Shown: piece after piece, positions 29,917 through 40,600 of the stretch
Layout: each line of letters starts with the position of its first letter
Numbering within the stretch: position 1 is the first letter of the stretch
Source: Bacillus pumilus
Lineage (GTDB): Bacteria; Bacillota; Bacilli; Bacillales; Bacillaceae
Assembly: GCF_009937765.1 (NCBI RefSeq)
Contig: NZ_CP047089.1
Span: 3,532,272 to 3,596,271, forward strand
Direction of reading: 5' to 3'
Length of the DNA: 64,000 nucleotides
Translations under genes and position numbers: made by a program
Notes under the pieces: model-generated
What the model was told of the DNA's origin: nothing
Database searches by the model: none
Seen by the model: the letters and a program-made list of their open reading frames with translations, nothing else

Positions 29917-31401
29917 TTACCATCTCAATTGAGATAAGGTAACGTAAGCTGTTCCAACCGTAATGGTTCTTCCAGTATTTTTGGGAGTAATATAAAAGGT
30001 TAACTTATCTCCTGCTTTAAATTTTTGTTGAAGGAACATCACATAGACACTGGATGAAATAACTGGATTCCAATTTCCAAAGCGTTGATATTCTGATCCA
30101 TTCACGTAGCATGAGATAATACTATCTGATCCAACCGGAATATTCGTACTTGTCAAATAAAGTCTTATTAAATATAATCCGCTATTTTTCAAAGTAATTT
30201 CAGACCGTGAACGATCATATTCGCCCAAATCATCTGATCTTGTATCTCCAAAAAGTAGTTTTGTTGGAATATTTTCAGAGGCTACAACTGAAGAATTATT
30301 CTGATCATATGAATCAACAAAAGAAGTATTTGACATATCCTCCACTGTCAATATCCGTTTCCAGCCTCTGAAAATCCCATCTGTATGAGTAGTGCCATAC
30401 CAATGGCTATTATCGTAGCTTCGACTCACATGAAATGTTTTACGGTTATTTCCCGTTTCTAAAATATCTACATTAAACCACGAAGCATCGGTCGTGGATG
30501 GCATATTCATTGCGTTCGTTCCAGAGACATAATAAAAACCAGAGGGCAGGGTGAGTATATCTGTACCAGTAGGAATAAGCATTCTATTCCCATTCGCCTT
30601 CAATAACGGGTGCTCGTTTAACCTCTTCCAACCGCTCCATTCTTGCTGAGTACCCGAAACATCTGTCGTGGAACGATTGATGTACACATCACCTGTATTA
30701 TTTGCCCCAATAATCCATCCATAGGTATTTTCACTAAAGACTGATAAAGCCCTCATTGAACTTCTTGTCGGAAGGTCGGGGTGTGCTTCATGGATATACC
30801 AAGAATGCACGCCTGGTAATTTGATGAGTTTATCCAAAATACTAGGATCGTCTGCATTAATTCTTTCAAAAGCTTTTCCATCGTCAGCAGTAATTTTAGA
30901 CAGTTGACCTGCATCCCATTTGTTTTTTTCATTTTGAGTCGGCATTTGCCCCCAGTTGATTCCAATGTCTTTTACATAATAGGAAAAATAAAATGCATTG
31001 CCTAATGTGTCAATTGCGATTCCTACACCAATATTATTTTGTCCTACAAGCTGGAAGCCTCTTAATGCAGCGTTCCCAATAGCAGGAGAATCAACTACTC
31101 CAGATCCTCCTGGGGCATAGAATGAGCAGGCACCTAGCGCTTTAATTTCCTCATAGATACTGCCACCAGCAGGGATATTAATCAATTGGGACCCGTTATC
31201 ATTTGTCAGTTTATATAGCTGGGATTCATTCCATTTCTTCTTTTCTGAACCAGATATATGAGGATCTATATCCTCTTCATGATGACGGATTTGCGCTAAA
31301 AGTTCCGTGTCATTTTCAAGCAATATCTGCATCATATTGTTAAATAACTCTGCATGTGCCTTATCATTTATCTCAAAAGAACGCGGTGTTTTTAAAACCA
31401 T
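29917..31401 (-). CDS. Phage tail fibre / receptor-binding protein, copy 2 (pyocin-knob type)
   Basis: A 494-residue fibre protein. Its N-terminal 100 residues (FEINDKAHAELFNNMMQILL, then KKKWNESQLYKLT) closely parallel those of the fibre encoded at 31763-32905, so the two are paralogues joined to different distal parts. Knob-like repeats with G-x-W-x-W elements occur in the middle (about 150-350). The C-terminal about 130 residues look like a C1q/TNF-like jelly-roll (LKNSGLYLIRLYLTS...GDKLTFYITPKN). The host-range role is inferred. Confidence 0.82.
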   Translation of the reverse strand: MVLKTPRSFEINDKAHAELFNNMMQILLENDTELLAQIRHHEEDIDPHISGSEKKKWNESQLYKLTNDNGSQLINIPAGGSIYEEIKALGACSFYAPGGSGVVDSPAIGNAALRGFQLVGQNNIGVGIAIDTLGNAFYFSYYVKDIGINWGQMPTQNEKNKWDAGQLSKITADDGKAFERINADDPSILDKLIKLPGVHSWYIHEAHPDLPTRSSMRALSVFSENTYGWIIGANNTGDVYINRSTTDVSGTQQEWSGWKRLNEHPLLKANGNRMLIPTGTDILTLPSGFYYVSGTNAMNMPSTTDASWFNVDILETGNNRKTFHVSRSYDNSHWYGTTHTDGIFRGWKRILTVEDMSNTSFVDSYDQNNSSVVASENIPTKLLFGDTRSDDLGEYDRSRSEITLKNSGLYLIRLYLTSTNIPVGSDSIISCYVNGSEYQRFGNWNPVISSSVYVMFLQQKFKAGDKLTFYITPKNTGRTITVGTAYVTLSQLRW

Positions 31402-31451
31402 AATCCTCCCCCTTATACATTACTAATGAAAACAAAGATCCTCGTGAATTT

Positions 31452-31751
31452 TTATAGTAGTTTTAACTCTTCTATGTCTCGTAATATGTGTGTCATTTGT
31501 TTTGTTAAAAATGCAATTTGCTTCTTCAATATTTCAAGATCATTAGGTAAAGGCTTTATTTTAAAACTATTCATATACTCTTGCGTGGCTGTTTCCTCCC
31601 ATTGATTTTTTTTAGCATCAAATTTTGCAATATACGATTCAACTGGAGGTGGTACATCTGTAAAACCTTCAGGGATATTATCATGTTCATTTAAGAGTTT
31701 TTCTTCACCTGGAACATAGATAAATTGATCATCATATTTATAAATCCACAT
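31452..31751 (-). CDS. Small tail-fibre-associated protein (XkdW-like position)
   Basis: A 99-residue protein. The first 50 residues (MWIYKYDDQFIYVPGEEKLL, then FTDVPPP) resemble short fibre-associated proteins of PBSX and SP-beta-like phages. The C-terminal 30 residues form a leucine-rich coiled coil. It sits between the two fibre genes, where PBSX has xkdW. Specific function is unknown. Confidence 0.65.
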   Translation of the reverse strand: MWIYKYDDQFIYVPGEEKLLNEHDNIPEGFTDVPPPVESYIAKFDAKKNQWEETATQEYMNSFKIKPLPNDLEILKKQIAFLTKQMTHILRDIEELKLL

Positions 31752-31762
31752 ATTATTACCTC

Positions 31763-32905
31763 CTATAACGTACTAAATTTTATTAAAAACGCAATAAATT
31801 CTGTTGGATTTACTGTGTTAGAAGATAATTGCACACACACTCGTCCATCAGTTGTGATCAATGTCCTATGATATTGCGGTGTTCCAGAAGTTCCGAGGCT
31901 AGAGGCCACTCCAACGTAATAAACAGGTTGCTTTGGACGGTAGCCTTCAGGTAAAACAAAAACAGGAATTTCCCCTAATGGTCCATCTCTAACAGCTCCA
32001 TTAATTTCGACTTCTCCTAAAGCGTTTTTACTAAACCGAACCGGTAAAGAACTTGTACTATATAGTTTCCATCCATTTATTATTCTAGGTGTGGTCCACG
32101 TTACTTCTTGATCTGCTTCAGTAAGACTACGTCTCCAACCTTGCCAACCTAGATTCAAGTCAAGATAATTTGTAAACATGTTATTTTTATAGTCTATTGC
32201 AATAACCCATCCAAACGTACCTCTGTTGTTACTGTCAGATGAAGTAAAATGATAAAAACCGCGAGAAGCCAGTGCTGAGGGATTCTCTTGTACACCAGCA
32301 GGAGAATAAAATGTACCAAATGTTTTTCCTGTTTCAGTTAACTTATCTAATAAATTTTCTGTCGCTCCTACAGATACACGTACTCCCCCAGTATCATTTG
32401 TAATTTTAATCAACTGGCTTCCATTCCATTTGTTTAAATCCGATATATTTGGTAGAGGCGTCCACGTAATTGTAGTGTGACCAGAATTGTAGTAAAAACT
32501 GTAAGAATTCCCAGATATATCTACCGCAAAACCTGCCCCAATATTATCTTGACCTACTATTTGCATACCTCTCAGTGATATATTTGACGATGTTGGAGAA
32601 TCTTCCACTCCAGGAGCTGCGTAAAATGTACATGTACCTTTATCCTTAATTGCATCAAATATTTTTGAATCCGCTGAGACATTGATAAGCTGCATACCGT
32701 TATCTGCAGTTATTTTATAAATCTGCGAGTCATTCCATTTTTTCTTTTCTTCTTCAGATGCATGTGAGTTCGTATCTTGTGTATGGTTGGTAAGCTGCTC
32801 TAACAGACCATTGTCGTTTTTAAGCAAGGTTTGAACCATTTCATTAAATAAGTCAGCATGAGCTTTATCAGTCGTTTCAAATGTTTTCGGCTTATTTAGA
32901 TCCAT
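31763..32905 (-). CDS. Phage tail fibre protein, copy 1 (XkdV-like)
   Basis: A 380-residue fibre protein. It starts with FETTDKAHADLFNEMVQTLL and KKKWNDSQIYKITADNGMQL, the N-terminal module shared with the fibre encoded at 29917-31401. Middle knob domains (about 80-250) repeat the pattern I-W-x-P-L and L-x-W-Q-G-W-R-R. A distinct C-terminal domain (GWKLYSTSSLPVRFSKNALG) is expected to carry receptor contacts. It is co-oriented with the baseplate genes. Confidence 0.82.
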   Translation of the reverse strand: MDLNKPKTFETTDKAHADLFNEMVQTLLKNDNGLLEQLTNHTQDTNSHASEEEKKKWNDSQIYKITADNGMQLINVSADSKIFDAIKDKGTCTFYAAPGVEDSPTSSNISLRGMQIVGQDNIGAGFAVDISGNSYSFYYNSGHTTITWTPLPNISDLNKWNGSQLIKITNDTGGVRVSVGATENLLDKLTETGKTFGTFYSPAGVQENPSALASRGFYHFTSSDSNNRGTFGWVIAIDYKNNMFTNYLDLNLGWQGWRRSLTEADQEVTWTTPRIINGWKLYSTSSLPVRFSKNALGEVEINGAVRDGPLGEIPVFVLPEGYRPKQPVYYVGVASSLGTSGTPQYHRTLITTDGRVCVQLSSNTVNPTEFIAFLIKFSTL

Positions 32906-32918
32906 TTAAATTCCCCCT

Positions 32919-33302
32919 TTAATAAATATCATCAATCTCAAAAACAAATTCGATGTCGCCGTCTTTTTGTTTGTCTGTCATGGTGCGGACGGCGGTGAAT
33001 TTGCCGGCTTCGTCGACAAGTGCTAGTTCGTTGATGACTTCTCCTGCAAGTTCTCCTTCGGCGATCGTGCAGGTGTAGCGGATTTTTGCTGGTTCCATGA
33101 AGGTAAATGAATCAATCTCTTTTTGGACGAGTTCTTTTTTGAGTTTTTGTTCAGTGCCGTCTAGTGAGATCGGTTTCCCATCCTTCGTCCCGCCATTTCC
33201 AAATGCCATTTTGACGACTTTTGTGAGTTTTGTTCCTTCTGCTCTTGCCTTTGCCATTTGTTGACGTGCATATAGTGTTGTTACGGTTAATTGATCAGCC
33301 AT
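32919..33302 (-). CDS. Phage tail-collar fibre protein (gpH N-terminal/DUF3751-like)
   Basis: A 127-residue protein with the phage tail-collar start (TTLYARQQMAKARAEGT) and the family element VVKMAFGNGG (about 29-38). In P2-like phages this domain anchors side fibres to the baseplate; here it is a separate protein. It lies between XkdU and the fibres, consistent with an adaptor role. Confidence 0.8.
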   Translation of the reverse strand: MADQLTVTTLYARQQMAKARAEGTKLTKVVKMAFGNGGTKDGKPISLDGTEQKLKKELVQKEIDSFTFMEPAKIRYTCTIAEGELAGEVINELALVDEAGKFTAVRTMTDKQKDGDIEFVFEIDDIY

Positions 33303-33313
33303 TGTGATCCTCC

Positions 33314-34237
33314 TTATAGTTCTATTTTTTGAGAAGTAGCTGCTAGCATTTTTGATCCGTCCAGCGGAACAGATCCATCGAGAATCCAGTAGTGATTCTT
33401 GATCAGTAAGCTTCCACCTTGCTCAGTTTGGACATGTACTGGCAGACGGAACGTCATCTTCTTCTTGGTTTGTTGCTGGAGCTGATTTTTTGTGCGTACA
33501 GTGAATGCCGCTCCTTGCTTCGTTTCATGTACCGCTCCAGTCATGACATAATTCATTCGATATGCGTTCTCCGTACTATGCTGAAGCGGCATTCTCAACT
33601 TCAACGAATGCCGAAAACGAGTCGGAACCTCTGCTGTACCTCTTGTCCCGCTCAGATAAAACGTACCATTTAAAACGAATTCACCATTGAGTAAAATCGG
33701 GATATGATCGAAAAAACCCACTCTGCTTCGCAGTGTGAGCCTCACGTGATGTTCATTTTTTTCATGTACATCGGTATGATGAAATGCAGTGAACGTATAC
33801 GCCAAATGAGCTGGCTTTAACGTTTCAAGTATGTCTACAATATATCTAGTGTTTTGCAGATCATCTAAATTGACTCGTAAGGCGAAATGGTAGCGATTGG
33901 TGGTCAGACGAATGATGGCACTTGGATTTTTCAGAAAACGATTCACCGATTTCTCTAAAGAAAGATACGTGATCGGTGGAATGTTTGACATCATATTGAG
34001 TAAACGTGCTCTGCGAAGTTCAATGGAATCATCTGATTCTCGCTGCACCTTCAGCATTCTTTCCCATCTATTCAAGCCCCATGTCGCTGTCAAAGGGAAG
34101 AACTGATCCGTCAAATCGAAAACGGATTCATCCAATTGCTCAAACTCTGGCGCTTCTGTTTTGAGCAGGTGATCGACTTCATAAATCTCTGTAAAATATG
34201 GCGGCAAGTAATTTTTCATTTCATCCTGTTTGCTCAA
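33314..34237 (-). CDS. xkdU: Baseplate wedge protein XkdU (DUF2313)
   Basis: A 307-residue protein with the DUF2313/YmfQ-like N-terminus (NYLPPYFTEIYEVDHLLKTE, then WGLNRWERMLKV) that corresponds to gpI of P2-type baseplates. The start is uncertain: TTG at 34237 overlaps the XkdT stop, and ATG at 34219 lies just after it. It connects baseplate J protein to fibres. Confidence 0.88.
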   Translation of the reverse strand: MSKQDEMKNYLPPYFTEIYEVDHLLKTEAPEFEQLDESVFDLTDQFFPLTATWGLNRWERMLKVQRESDDSIELRRARLLNMMSNIPPITYLSLEKSVNRFLKNPSAIIRLTTNRYHFALRVNLDDLQNTRYIVDILETLKPAHLAYTFTAFHHTDVHEKNEHHVRLTLRSRVGFFDHIPILLNGEFVLNGTFYLSGTRGTAEVPTRFRHSLKLRMPLQHSTENAYRMNYVMTGAVHETKQGAAFTVRTKNQLQQQTKKKMTFRLPVHVQTEQGGSLLIKNHYWILDGSVPLDGSKMLAATSQKIEL

Positions 34238-35270
34238 TAACCTTCACCTGCCTCAGACGCGGTATCTCAATGTCCTGCAATACTAAGTTTTTTGACTCCC
34301 CATTCAATAATACGTTTGCATAATCTGATACACTTTCTGAATGGTACAAAATATCATTTAATGCGGACATTCGAATGGTACTCTTTTCAAATGCGATTGA
34401 TTTCAACAGCGCTTTGACCTTTTCTTCTATTTCTTTCTGCGCTCCTTCAAGGGTCCAGTCCATTTGAAGTTCGACCGCTACTTCTATGTCAATGTCCAGC
34501 CATTTGGCGCTTTCGACGGTCGCTTTTGAACCGATAGGCGCTTGTCCTTCTCCTTCGCCTGGCACTGGGTCAATATATTCCTGTACTCTTTTAACAAGCA
34601 GATCTGATGCGATATCTAGATTGCCGTCTGTGATGACAATTTTGACTGTGCCTTCTCCATTCCAAAGCGGGAATACTTTCGCTCTGCCAACACCTGCCAC
34701 TTCCTCAGCCCATTTTTTATAGTGCGCCTTGTTGGCACTGACAGCCTCCCGCCTAGCACGTATTAAGTAACGATCGTATAACGAAGCGTCATCTTCTTCC
34801 TCTTGTCCGGGTATCACCAAATCTTTCATGATAATTGATTCAAGCCCCGGAATTGTATCAAGTGAAAGCAGCGGCTGATCTGTTAATTGACCATTGCCGA
34901 CTTTGCCAGGTGTCTCGCATTCTAGCGTGCCATCGTTCGAATATTGGAAATAGACGTCTTCAATAAAAAACCGGGAGCCAGCTGGGATGTTGATATCCTC
35001 TGGCTGAATGGCTACGGACCAAACCGCTTTAGTTGCTGGTTTTCTTTCAATTCCTACTTCAGCAGCCCGTCTATCTAAAAACTCTCCTTGTGCTGTATCT
35101 GCAAAGACCAGCTCGAATACTTGATCAAGCCAAATATAGGACTGTGCCAATTCAGCGGCAGCAGGTGCCAAGGCATTCCAAATGACGCTGTTTTCTCTTT
35201 TATCTATGTCATCTGGCAGTCTGTCTAGCATTCTTTCCATGAGTGCTTCGTACGTTTGTTCCTCAAACAT
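34221..35270 (-). CDS. xkdT: Baseplate J-like protein XkdT
   Basis: A 349-residue protein of the baseplate_J family. Typical elements are [20 protein letters not shown] (about 28-47), an [12 protein letters not shown] strand, IPAGSRFF (about 96-103) and the [21 protein letters not shown] block (about 161-181). It is a structural wedge protein of contractile tails. It overlaps XkdS by 8 bases and XkdU by 17, indicating translational coupling. Confidence 0.93.
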   Translation of the reverse strand: MFEEQTYEALMERMLDRLPDDIDKRENSVIWNALAPAAAELAQSYIWLDQVFELVFADTAQGEFLDRRAAEVGIERKPATKAVWSVAIQPEDINIPAGSRFFIEDVYFQYSNDGTLECETPGKVGNGQLTDQPLLSLDTIPGLESIIMKDLVIPGQEEEDDASLYDRYLIRARREAVSANKAHYKKWAEEVAGVGRAKVFPLWNGEGTVKIVITDGNLDIASDLLVKRVQEYIDPVPGEGEGQAPIGSKATVESAKWLDIDIEVAVELQMDWTLEGAQKEIEEKVKALLKSIAFEKSTIRMSALNDILYHSESVSDYANVLLNGESKNLVLQDIEIPRLRQVKVIEQTG

Positions 35271-35685
35271 CGCTCTCCATCACCTCCTCTATTTCTAATG
35301 TGCCTTCATCTGTGACAATCGCTAGCTTGACATGAAACGAATCATTTTCCTTTGTGACCTCTATCTCTTCAATATGATCAATCCGTTCGTCCACAATCAA
35401 TGCTTCCTCTAGCAGCCTCGGAATCTCCATTTCTTTGTATTCATCCGTGGCTTCTGTATCCGTTAAAAGCTCCTGAATTTCAGTACCAATGTCGTGGCTG
35501 TAGATAGGATGTGCATACCGCTCTGTCCTAAGTGTCATATAAACGAATTGACGAATTGCTTCAATGCCTGAAATGGTTTCACCTGTCAGTCTGCCAGTTT
35601 CAACATCTATTCGATATGTTGTCGAGGTTTCCACCTCTTCATCTTCTTCTGTTTCTTCAATTTCTTCCTCTGGTGAGAGTGCCAC
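35263..35685 (-). CDS. xkdS: Phage-like protein XkdS (DUF2634, gp25-like)
   Basis: About 140 acidic residues. The segment [22 protein letters not shown] (about 48-69) is typical of the lysozyme-like gp25/DUF2634 baseplate proteins. The GTG at 35685 is favoured because GGGAGG lies 8 bases upstream; an ATG three codons earlier is too close to it. It is part of the coupled xkdR-S-T block. Confidence 0.88.
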   Translation of the reverse strand: MALSPEEEIEETEEDEEVETSTTYRIDVETGRLTGETISGIEAIRQFVYMTLRTERYAHPIYSHDIGTEIQELLTDTEATDEYKEMEIPRLLEEALIVDERIDHIEEIEVTKENDSFHVKLAIVTDEGTLEIEEVMESDV

Positions 35686-35699
35686 GTTCATCACCTCCC

Positions 35700-35966
35700 T
35701 TACAATTTGTCGATGATGTAGAAGGATTGCCCTCCTGCCATTGCCAACACCATAATGCTGTCTCCCCTTTTCAGTTCATCCTCCTCACCCTTATTTAGAC
35801 GCTTTGGCCAAATCAGTAATTCTTCCGGAATGATCAGTTTATGGTTGTCATTTAACCGGATGCTTACAGGAGAAACTGCCGTGACTTCTCCAACCACTAG
35901 ATCAATTGGGGAGGCGGCATCTACAGCATTCACTGCTAATCGTTTAATTGCTTCACTTAACCTCAC
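35700..35966 (-). CDS. xkdR: Phage-like protein XkdR (DUF2577)
   Basis: An 88-residue protein with the DUF2577 pattern ([17 protein letters not shown], then [19 protein letters not shown]). This family is small baseplate-hub proteins with an OB-like fold. It starts with GTG overlapping the XkdQ stop (GTGA). Confidence 0.88.
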   Translation of the reverse strand: MRLSEAIKRLAVNAVDAASPIDLVVGEVTAVSPVSIRLNDNHKLIIPEELLIWPKRLNKGEEDELKRGDSIMVLAMAGGQSFYIIDKL

Positions 35967-36973
35967 GCTTGATCACCCTTTGGAATGGAATTTTTCTCAA
36001 CGACATCAATTGTCATGGTGTGTTTCACTCCACTGAATTCATGTTTGTCTTGATCGATCCAGTAGGTTTTTTTCACGTTGATTTCAGGGATTTTCAAATA
36101 GATCGGAAGACCGCTTTGCAGTTCAGGAATACCCAGCGCTTGGATGCTTTTGACTTCTTGTTTCACGCCTTTTTTCTCTGCCAGCCGTACTTTGGCTCTT
36201 TTTTGCAGCTGCGGTTGGTTGATTTGCCCTGTAACCGTCTCAACATGTTGTAAAATACCGTATTTACTCTGACCTGCTTTATCCTGTTCGACCACTACAA
36301 TCTCTGATTTGCTGCCTTTTTTCTTATTTTTCCCCTGTTCATCTGCAGACGTGCGCAGCTTAACACGAGTGGCTGTTTCTTCAATCGAGGTACTGTACTG
36401 ATAGTCAATGAGATTGACACCTGATTCAATGACCCATACGTCCTCTGGATCTGGCCAAGCTCTCAGCCCCATCTTTCCTTTAGCAGAATAGATTTGATAG
36501 TTTCTGCCGGTTTGCCGCTTTGTTTCTTTTAATGCTTTCAGAATCATGTCATATAGGCTCGTATCATTTTTAAACACTAGCGATTTTATGACATGACCGG
36601 TATTGGCGATGGAGGTCATGGGGATTTGAAAGTCAGCCCCTATCCGTCTCAAAATTTGATCTGCTCTTTGTTTTGAAAAAACATAGACATCTTGGTTTTT
36701 CACCAAATATTGAAGCATGTCGTATGCGGTAAAGGTTAGTTTTCCTTCAACAGGCGTCCGAGAAAACACAATGCCTCTGAACAGCTCTTTTCCTTTCCAT
36801 TTAAAAAGAACCGTGTCCCCTTCTGAGACACGGTAATATGTTTGACTGCCTTGTTTAGTAATAATATTTGCTTGAATAGAGCGAGGGGCTTGATACCTTT
36901 GCCCCTGAAGTGTCACACTCTCTGTGACAAGCTCATACATGGTGCCGCTTCTGATGGCAAAAAGCTCGATCAA
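35963..36973 (-). CDS. xkdQ: Baseplate hub protein XkdQ
   Basis: About 336 residues, resembling gpD-type hub proteins that thread the tail tip. It has the XkdQ features YELVTESVTLQGQRYQAPRS near the start and an ISFS/KQRADQILRRIGADF region around residue 100. A TTG at 36973 is the likely start, since GGGGGG lies 6 bases before it and 12 bases after the XkdP stop. The longer frame would overlap XkdP by 40 bases. Confidence 0.88.
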   Translation of the reverse strand: MIELFAIRSGTMYELVTESVTLQGQRYQAPRSIQANIITKQGSQTYYRVSEGDTVLFKWKGKELFRGIVFSRTPVEGKLTFTAYDMLQYLVKNQDVYVFSKQRADQILRRIGADFQIPMTSIANTGHVIKSLVFKNDTSLYDMILKALKETKRQTGRNYQIYSAKGKMGLRAWPDPEDVWVIESGVNLIDYQYSTSIEETATRVKLRTSADEQGKNKKKGSKSEIVVVEQDKAGQSKYGILQHVETVTGQINQPQLQKRAKVRLAEKKGVKQEVKSIQALGIPELQSGLPIYLKIPEINVKKTYWIDQDKHEFSGVKHTMTIDVVEKNSIPKGDQA

Positions 36974-36984
36974 TGCCAGCCCCC

Positions 36985-37653
36985 CTATTGTGGTATTTTT
37001 AACCTTTGTCCAGGGAAAATCCAATGCCCCGGCTGCTTAATATTGCGTTTGCTCCGTTTAATCATCGCTAATTTATTGGCATTCCAAATACGCCGCCATT
37101 TTGTACTGTCGCCATAAAATCTGCCTGAAATGGCCCATAGCGTATCCCCTTTTTTGACGGTGTACATTTTTGGTGGTGTTTTTGAAGGCCTTTTCTTTTT
37201 CGTTTGTTTTGCTTTTTTCTTTCGTTTGATTTTCCTAGGCGATGCGGTTTTGTATTCCTTTAACTCGATCGTAAATTCACGATCGCCAATATCATATGAT
37301 CCTTCTTTATGAGTGAAGCTTTCAATGCTACACGTCATATTGATTTTTGTCCCCGTTACAATGAGCCGCACCGACTTCTTTGATCGCATCATTCGTTCTA
37401 TTTTCGCTATCGCATTCTCTGGTGATGGAATGCTTTTATATTCAACAATTGGCGAATATTTCTTAGGAAATAATGAAGTGAATGATACTTGCTTAGCCGA
37501 TGGGACATCAATAAAGGTTAGTTCTCCAAAAGAGGCAACCTTTACCGTTTCATTTTGTACGTTATTTGTGATTTCAAGTTCGGATGGAAGGACAGGGAAT
37601 CGCAACTTGTCCTTTCCTTGGGAAATCCACAATTGATACACTGATTTACCCAT
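36985..37653 (-). CDS. xkdP: LysM-domain tail protein XkdP
   Basis: A 222-residue protein. The N-terminal tail domain (about 1-125) is followed by a basic linker ([19 protein letters not shown]) and a C-terminal LysM domain ([19 protein letters not shown], about 163-181). It joins the tail tube and baseplate hub and probably contacts peptidoglycan. It overlaps the end of XkdO by 8 bases. Confidence 0.92.
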   Translation of the reverse strand: MGKSVYQLWISQGKDKLRFPVLPSELEITNNVQNETVKVASFGELTFIDVPSAKQVSFTSLFPKKYSPIVEYKSIPSPENAIAKIERMMRSKKSVRLIVTGTKINMTCSIESFTHKEGSYDIGDREFTIELKEYKTASPRKIKRKKKAKQTKKKRPSKTPPKMYTVKKGDTLWAISGRFYGDSTKWRRIWNANKLAMIKRSKRNIKQPGHWIFPGQRLKIPQ

Positions 37654-40600
37654 CAATCACGACCCCCTTCGTTCCTGTATGAAGCTCTACTTCCAGTTCA
37701 TCTACGAGCATTTCTCTAATTTTTTCGACAAGCGATTGCTGATCTTGTCCATTATGGAAATGCTGATCCCCATTAAATTGAATGGTGATTTGCTTATTAC
37801 TTGACGATTCTGTTCGACTAGAAGACTGAGCTGAGGTGACTTGCTGCATTTGTGATTCTGGTAAAGGAGCAGACGCATTTGCTGGATCATATACTTGCAT
37901 CCCAAGTGCCTTGGCTGCCTGCGTTAATAAATACCTTCCGCGTATCCCTCTTTCTTCAGGAATGATCCATTCGCGTTTGTTTCCTTCACCGACTCTAGCA
38001 ACTTGCTCCTGAGTAATCAGTCCACCATTTGCATAGCCTTTATAAGGCCCGCCTCTTCTCATACTTCGTAATCCTGGTGTATTGAAGACTGTTCCATACC
38101 TGCCCTTAATGTAGTTAATGGCAGCTACGGCATTATGAATTGGATTCCAAATGTCATTCATGCCCTTGCCTTTATTGGAGTTAAACGTCGGTCCAATGGT
38201 TTGCATTAAGCCTTTAGAAGGCGTTCCCTTCTTGGCGTTGGAATCCCATAAGTTGATCGCTCTCGGATTTCCATTTGACTCATGCTGTGCAATGGTCATA
38301 AGACCTGGAAGCCAGTTCATCGATGTGCCAGTTGCCATGAGAGCTGCCATGAGCCATTGCTGAACACTAAGACCCGAAGCCCCCATACCGCTGAAGGCAC
38401 CGATTAAGGAACCCGCTTGATTCTCTGCGAATTTCTTCACATCAACTGAATCAAGACCTTTGACGACTCCAATCGATGCGAATTTTCCAAGACTCATCAT
38501 GACACGAGAAGGAGAATGTATATCTAATTCTTCTCTAAACGCCTGTTCTACTTTCTTCGCCATTTCTTTGGCAGCTTGTGTGACTTCACTAGCTTTTGAA
38601 CGCATGCCGTTGTTAAAAGCATCCATCATTCCTGAGCCCCAGCCTGGTGAGTCTTGTTTTGCTTGTAGAAAAGGTTGTTTGATGTGCTGATCTACGTATT
38701 GGCTAGTACCAACTGATGTGGCATTTTGACCTGTGGCAAAACCACTAACCGTTCCAGAACCCCAAGTTGGTGATGCTGTCATCACTTGCTGGTATGGTGC
38801 TTTTACACGACTTTGCAAAAAGCTGTCTGTTCCTGTTGGTGTCACCTGCTGACCATTCGCAAAAGCAGCAACTGTTTGCTGACCATACTTACTTGAGTCT
38901 GAGGTCAATTGAGCAAAAGGCTGCTGAATATTCTTTTGCTTCCATTGATCAAGTGTAATCACTTTTTGATTTAACCCTTGTTCAAAATCCTTATTAAATT
39001 GCTCGCCTATGCTGGAGGCTTGAATATTCCCAGTCATCGAGACAGATCCGTCTATTGGACCGACAGAAGAAGATGAAGCTACTGCTGTAGGAGCTGAAGA
39101 ACTTGACACTTGATTTCCAGCTGCTCCGCTTGGCATAACAGACATTCCAAGATGAGAAGCAGCCTGAGCAAGCAGCATCTTCCCGCGTCCTCGGTTATTT
39201 TGAGTTGGAATGACAAATTCGTTACCAGCTTCACCGACCCATGATAAGGTTGGCTGGGTAATATAGCCGCCTGTGGCATTTTGATCGGGTTTTTTCTTCC
39301 CGACAATCCAATTTATGACTACATCTACAATACCGCCTGCTTTGTCAAAAATCTTTTTAACCCAACCAAATGCTTTAGAAAACCCATCACCAATAGCTTC
39401 TGCTACTTTTACAATCGGCTTTTGAATGTTGTCTTCAAACCATTTGGATAATCCATCCCATATATCTGTGACCAATTTATACGCTTCTTCAAACTTTTTA
39501 GCGAAACTGTCTTTAATGGTTCCTACCGTATCTACAAGTGGATTCCACACATTTTCCATAAACCATGTCGATACAACTCCAAAGATTGACTGTATCTTTT
39601 TCCATGCATTTGATAATGCGGTCCAAATCCCTGTAGCAACTGTAACAACTGTACTGCTCAGTGGTGTCCATACGTTTTCAATAAACCAACCCGCTACCGC
39701 ACTGAACGTTTCTTGTATCCATGTCCATGCATTGACTAAACTTGACCAGATAGTCGTTGCTACCGTAACGACTGTGTCGCTAAGCGGTGTCCATACGTTT
39801 TCAATAAACCAACCTGCTACTGCACTAAACGTTTCTTGTATCCATGTCCACGCATTGACTAGATTTGTCCAAATGGTCGTTGCTACCGTAACGACTGTGT
39901 CGCTGAGCGGTGTCCACACATTTTCAATAAACCAGCCTGCTACTGCACTGAACGTTTCTTGTATCCATGTCCATGCATTGACTAAACTTGACCAAATGGA
40001 TGACGCGACTGTGACAACCGTACTGCTTAATGGTGTCCATACATTTTCTGTGAACCAAGCCGCGACTGTTGACCAAACTTCGATAATTTGATTTTTGATT
40101 TCAATGGCTTTTTGGCCAATCTTTTCAAACCCGCCGCCATCAAACCATTTTCCAATTGTTTCACCGATAGATTCTCCGCCCATACTTCCAGCGATGCCGC
40201 CTACTAGACCACCGATGGCTGTACCTATCCCTGGGACTACGCTTCCAATAGCTGCACCTGCTGCAGCACCTGCCATTCCGCCGGCGATGCCGCCTCCAGT
40301 CGTACCAATCTTTTCACCAGCATTATCTTTGTTCATACCGATGAGATTTGTTGCACTGAGTACACTTCCTAGAATAGGTACTTTCTTTAATAACTTGCCG
40401 CTCCCTTTACCTATACTTTTCATCGCTTTCCCTAATCCACTTAACCCCTTGCTACCTTTCACTAAACCCTTAAGTCCACCAGCTGAAGCTGCGATACCCG
40501 CACCTTTCTTTAGTCCATTAGGGATTTTCCCAAATAATTTACCTGCATTTGTTTTCAGTTTCCCTAATCTACTTGGAGGTCTTCTATTCATTTCGGTTCT

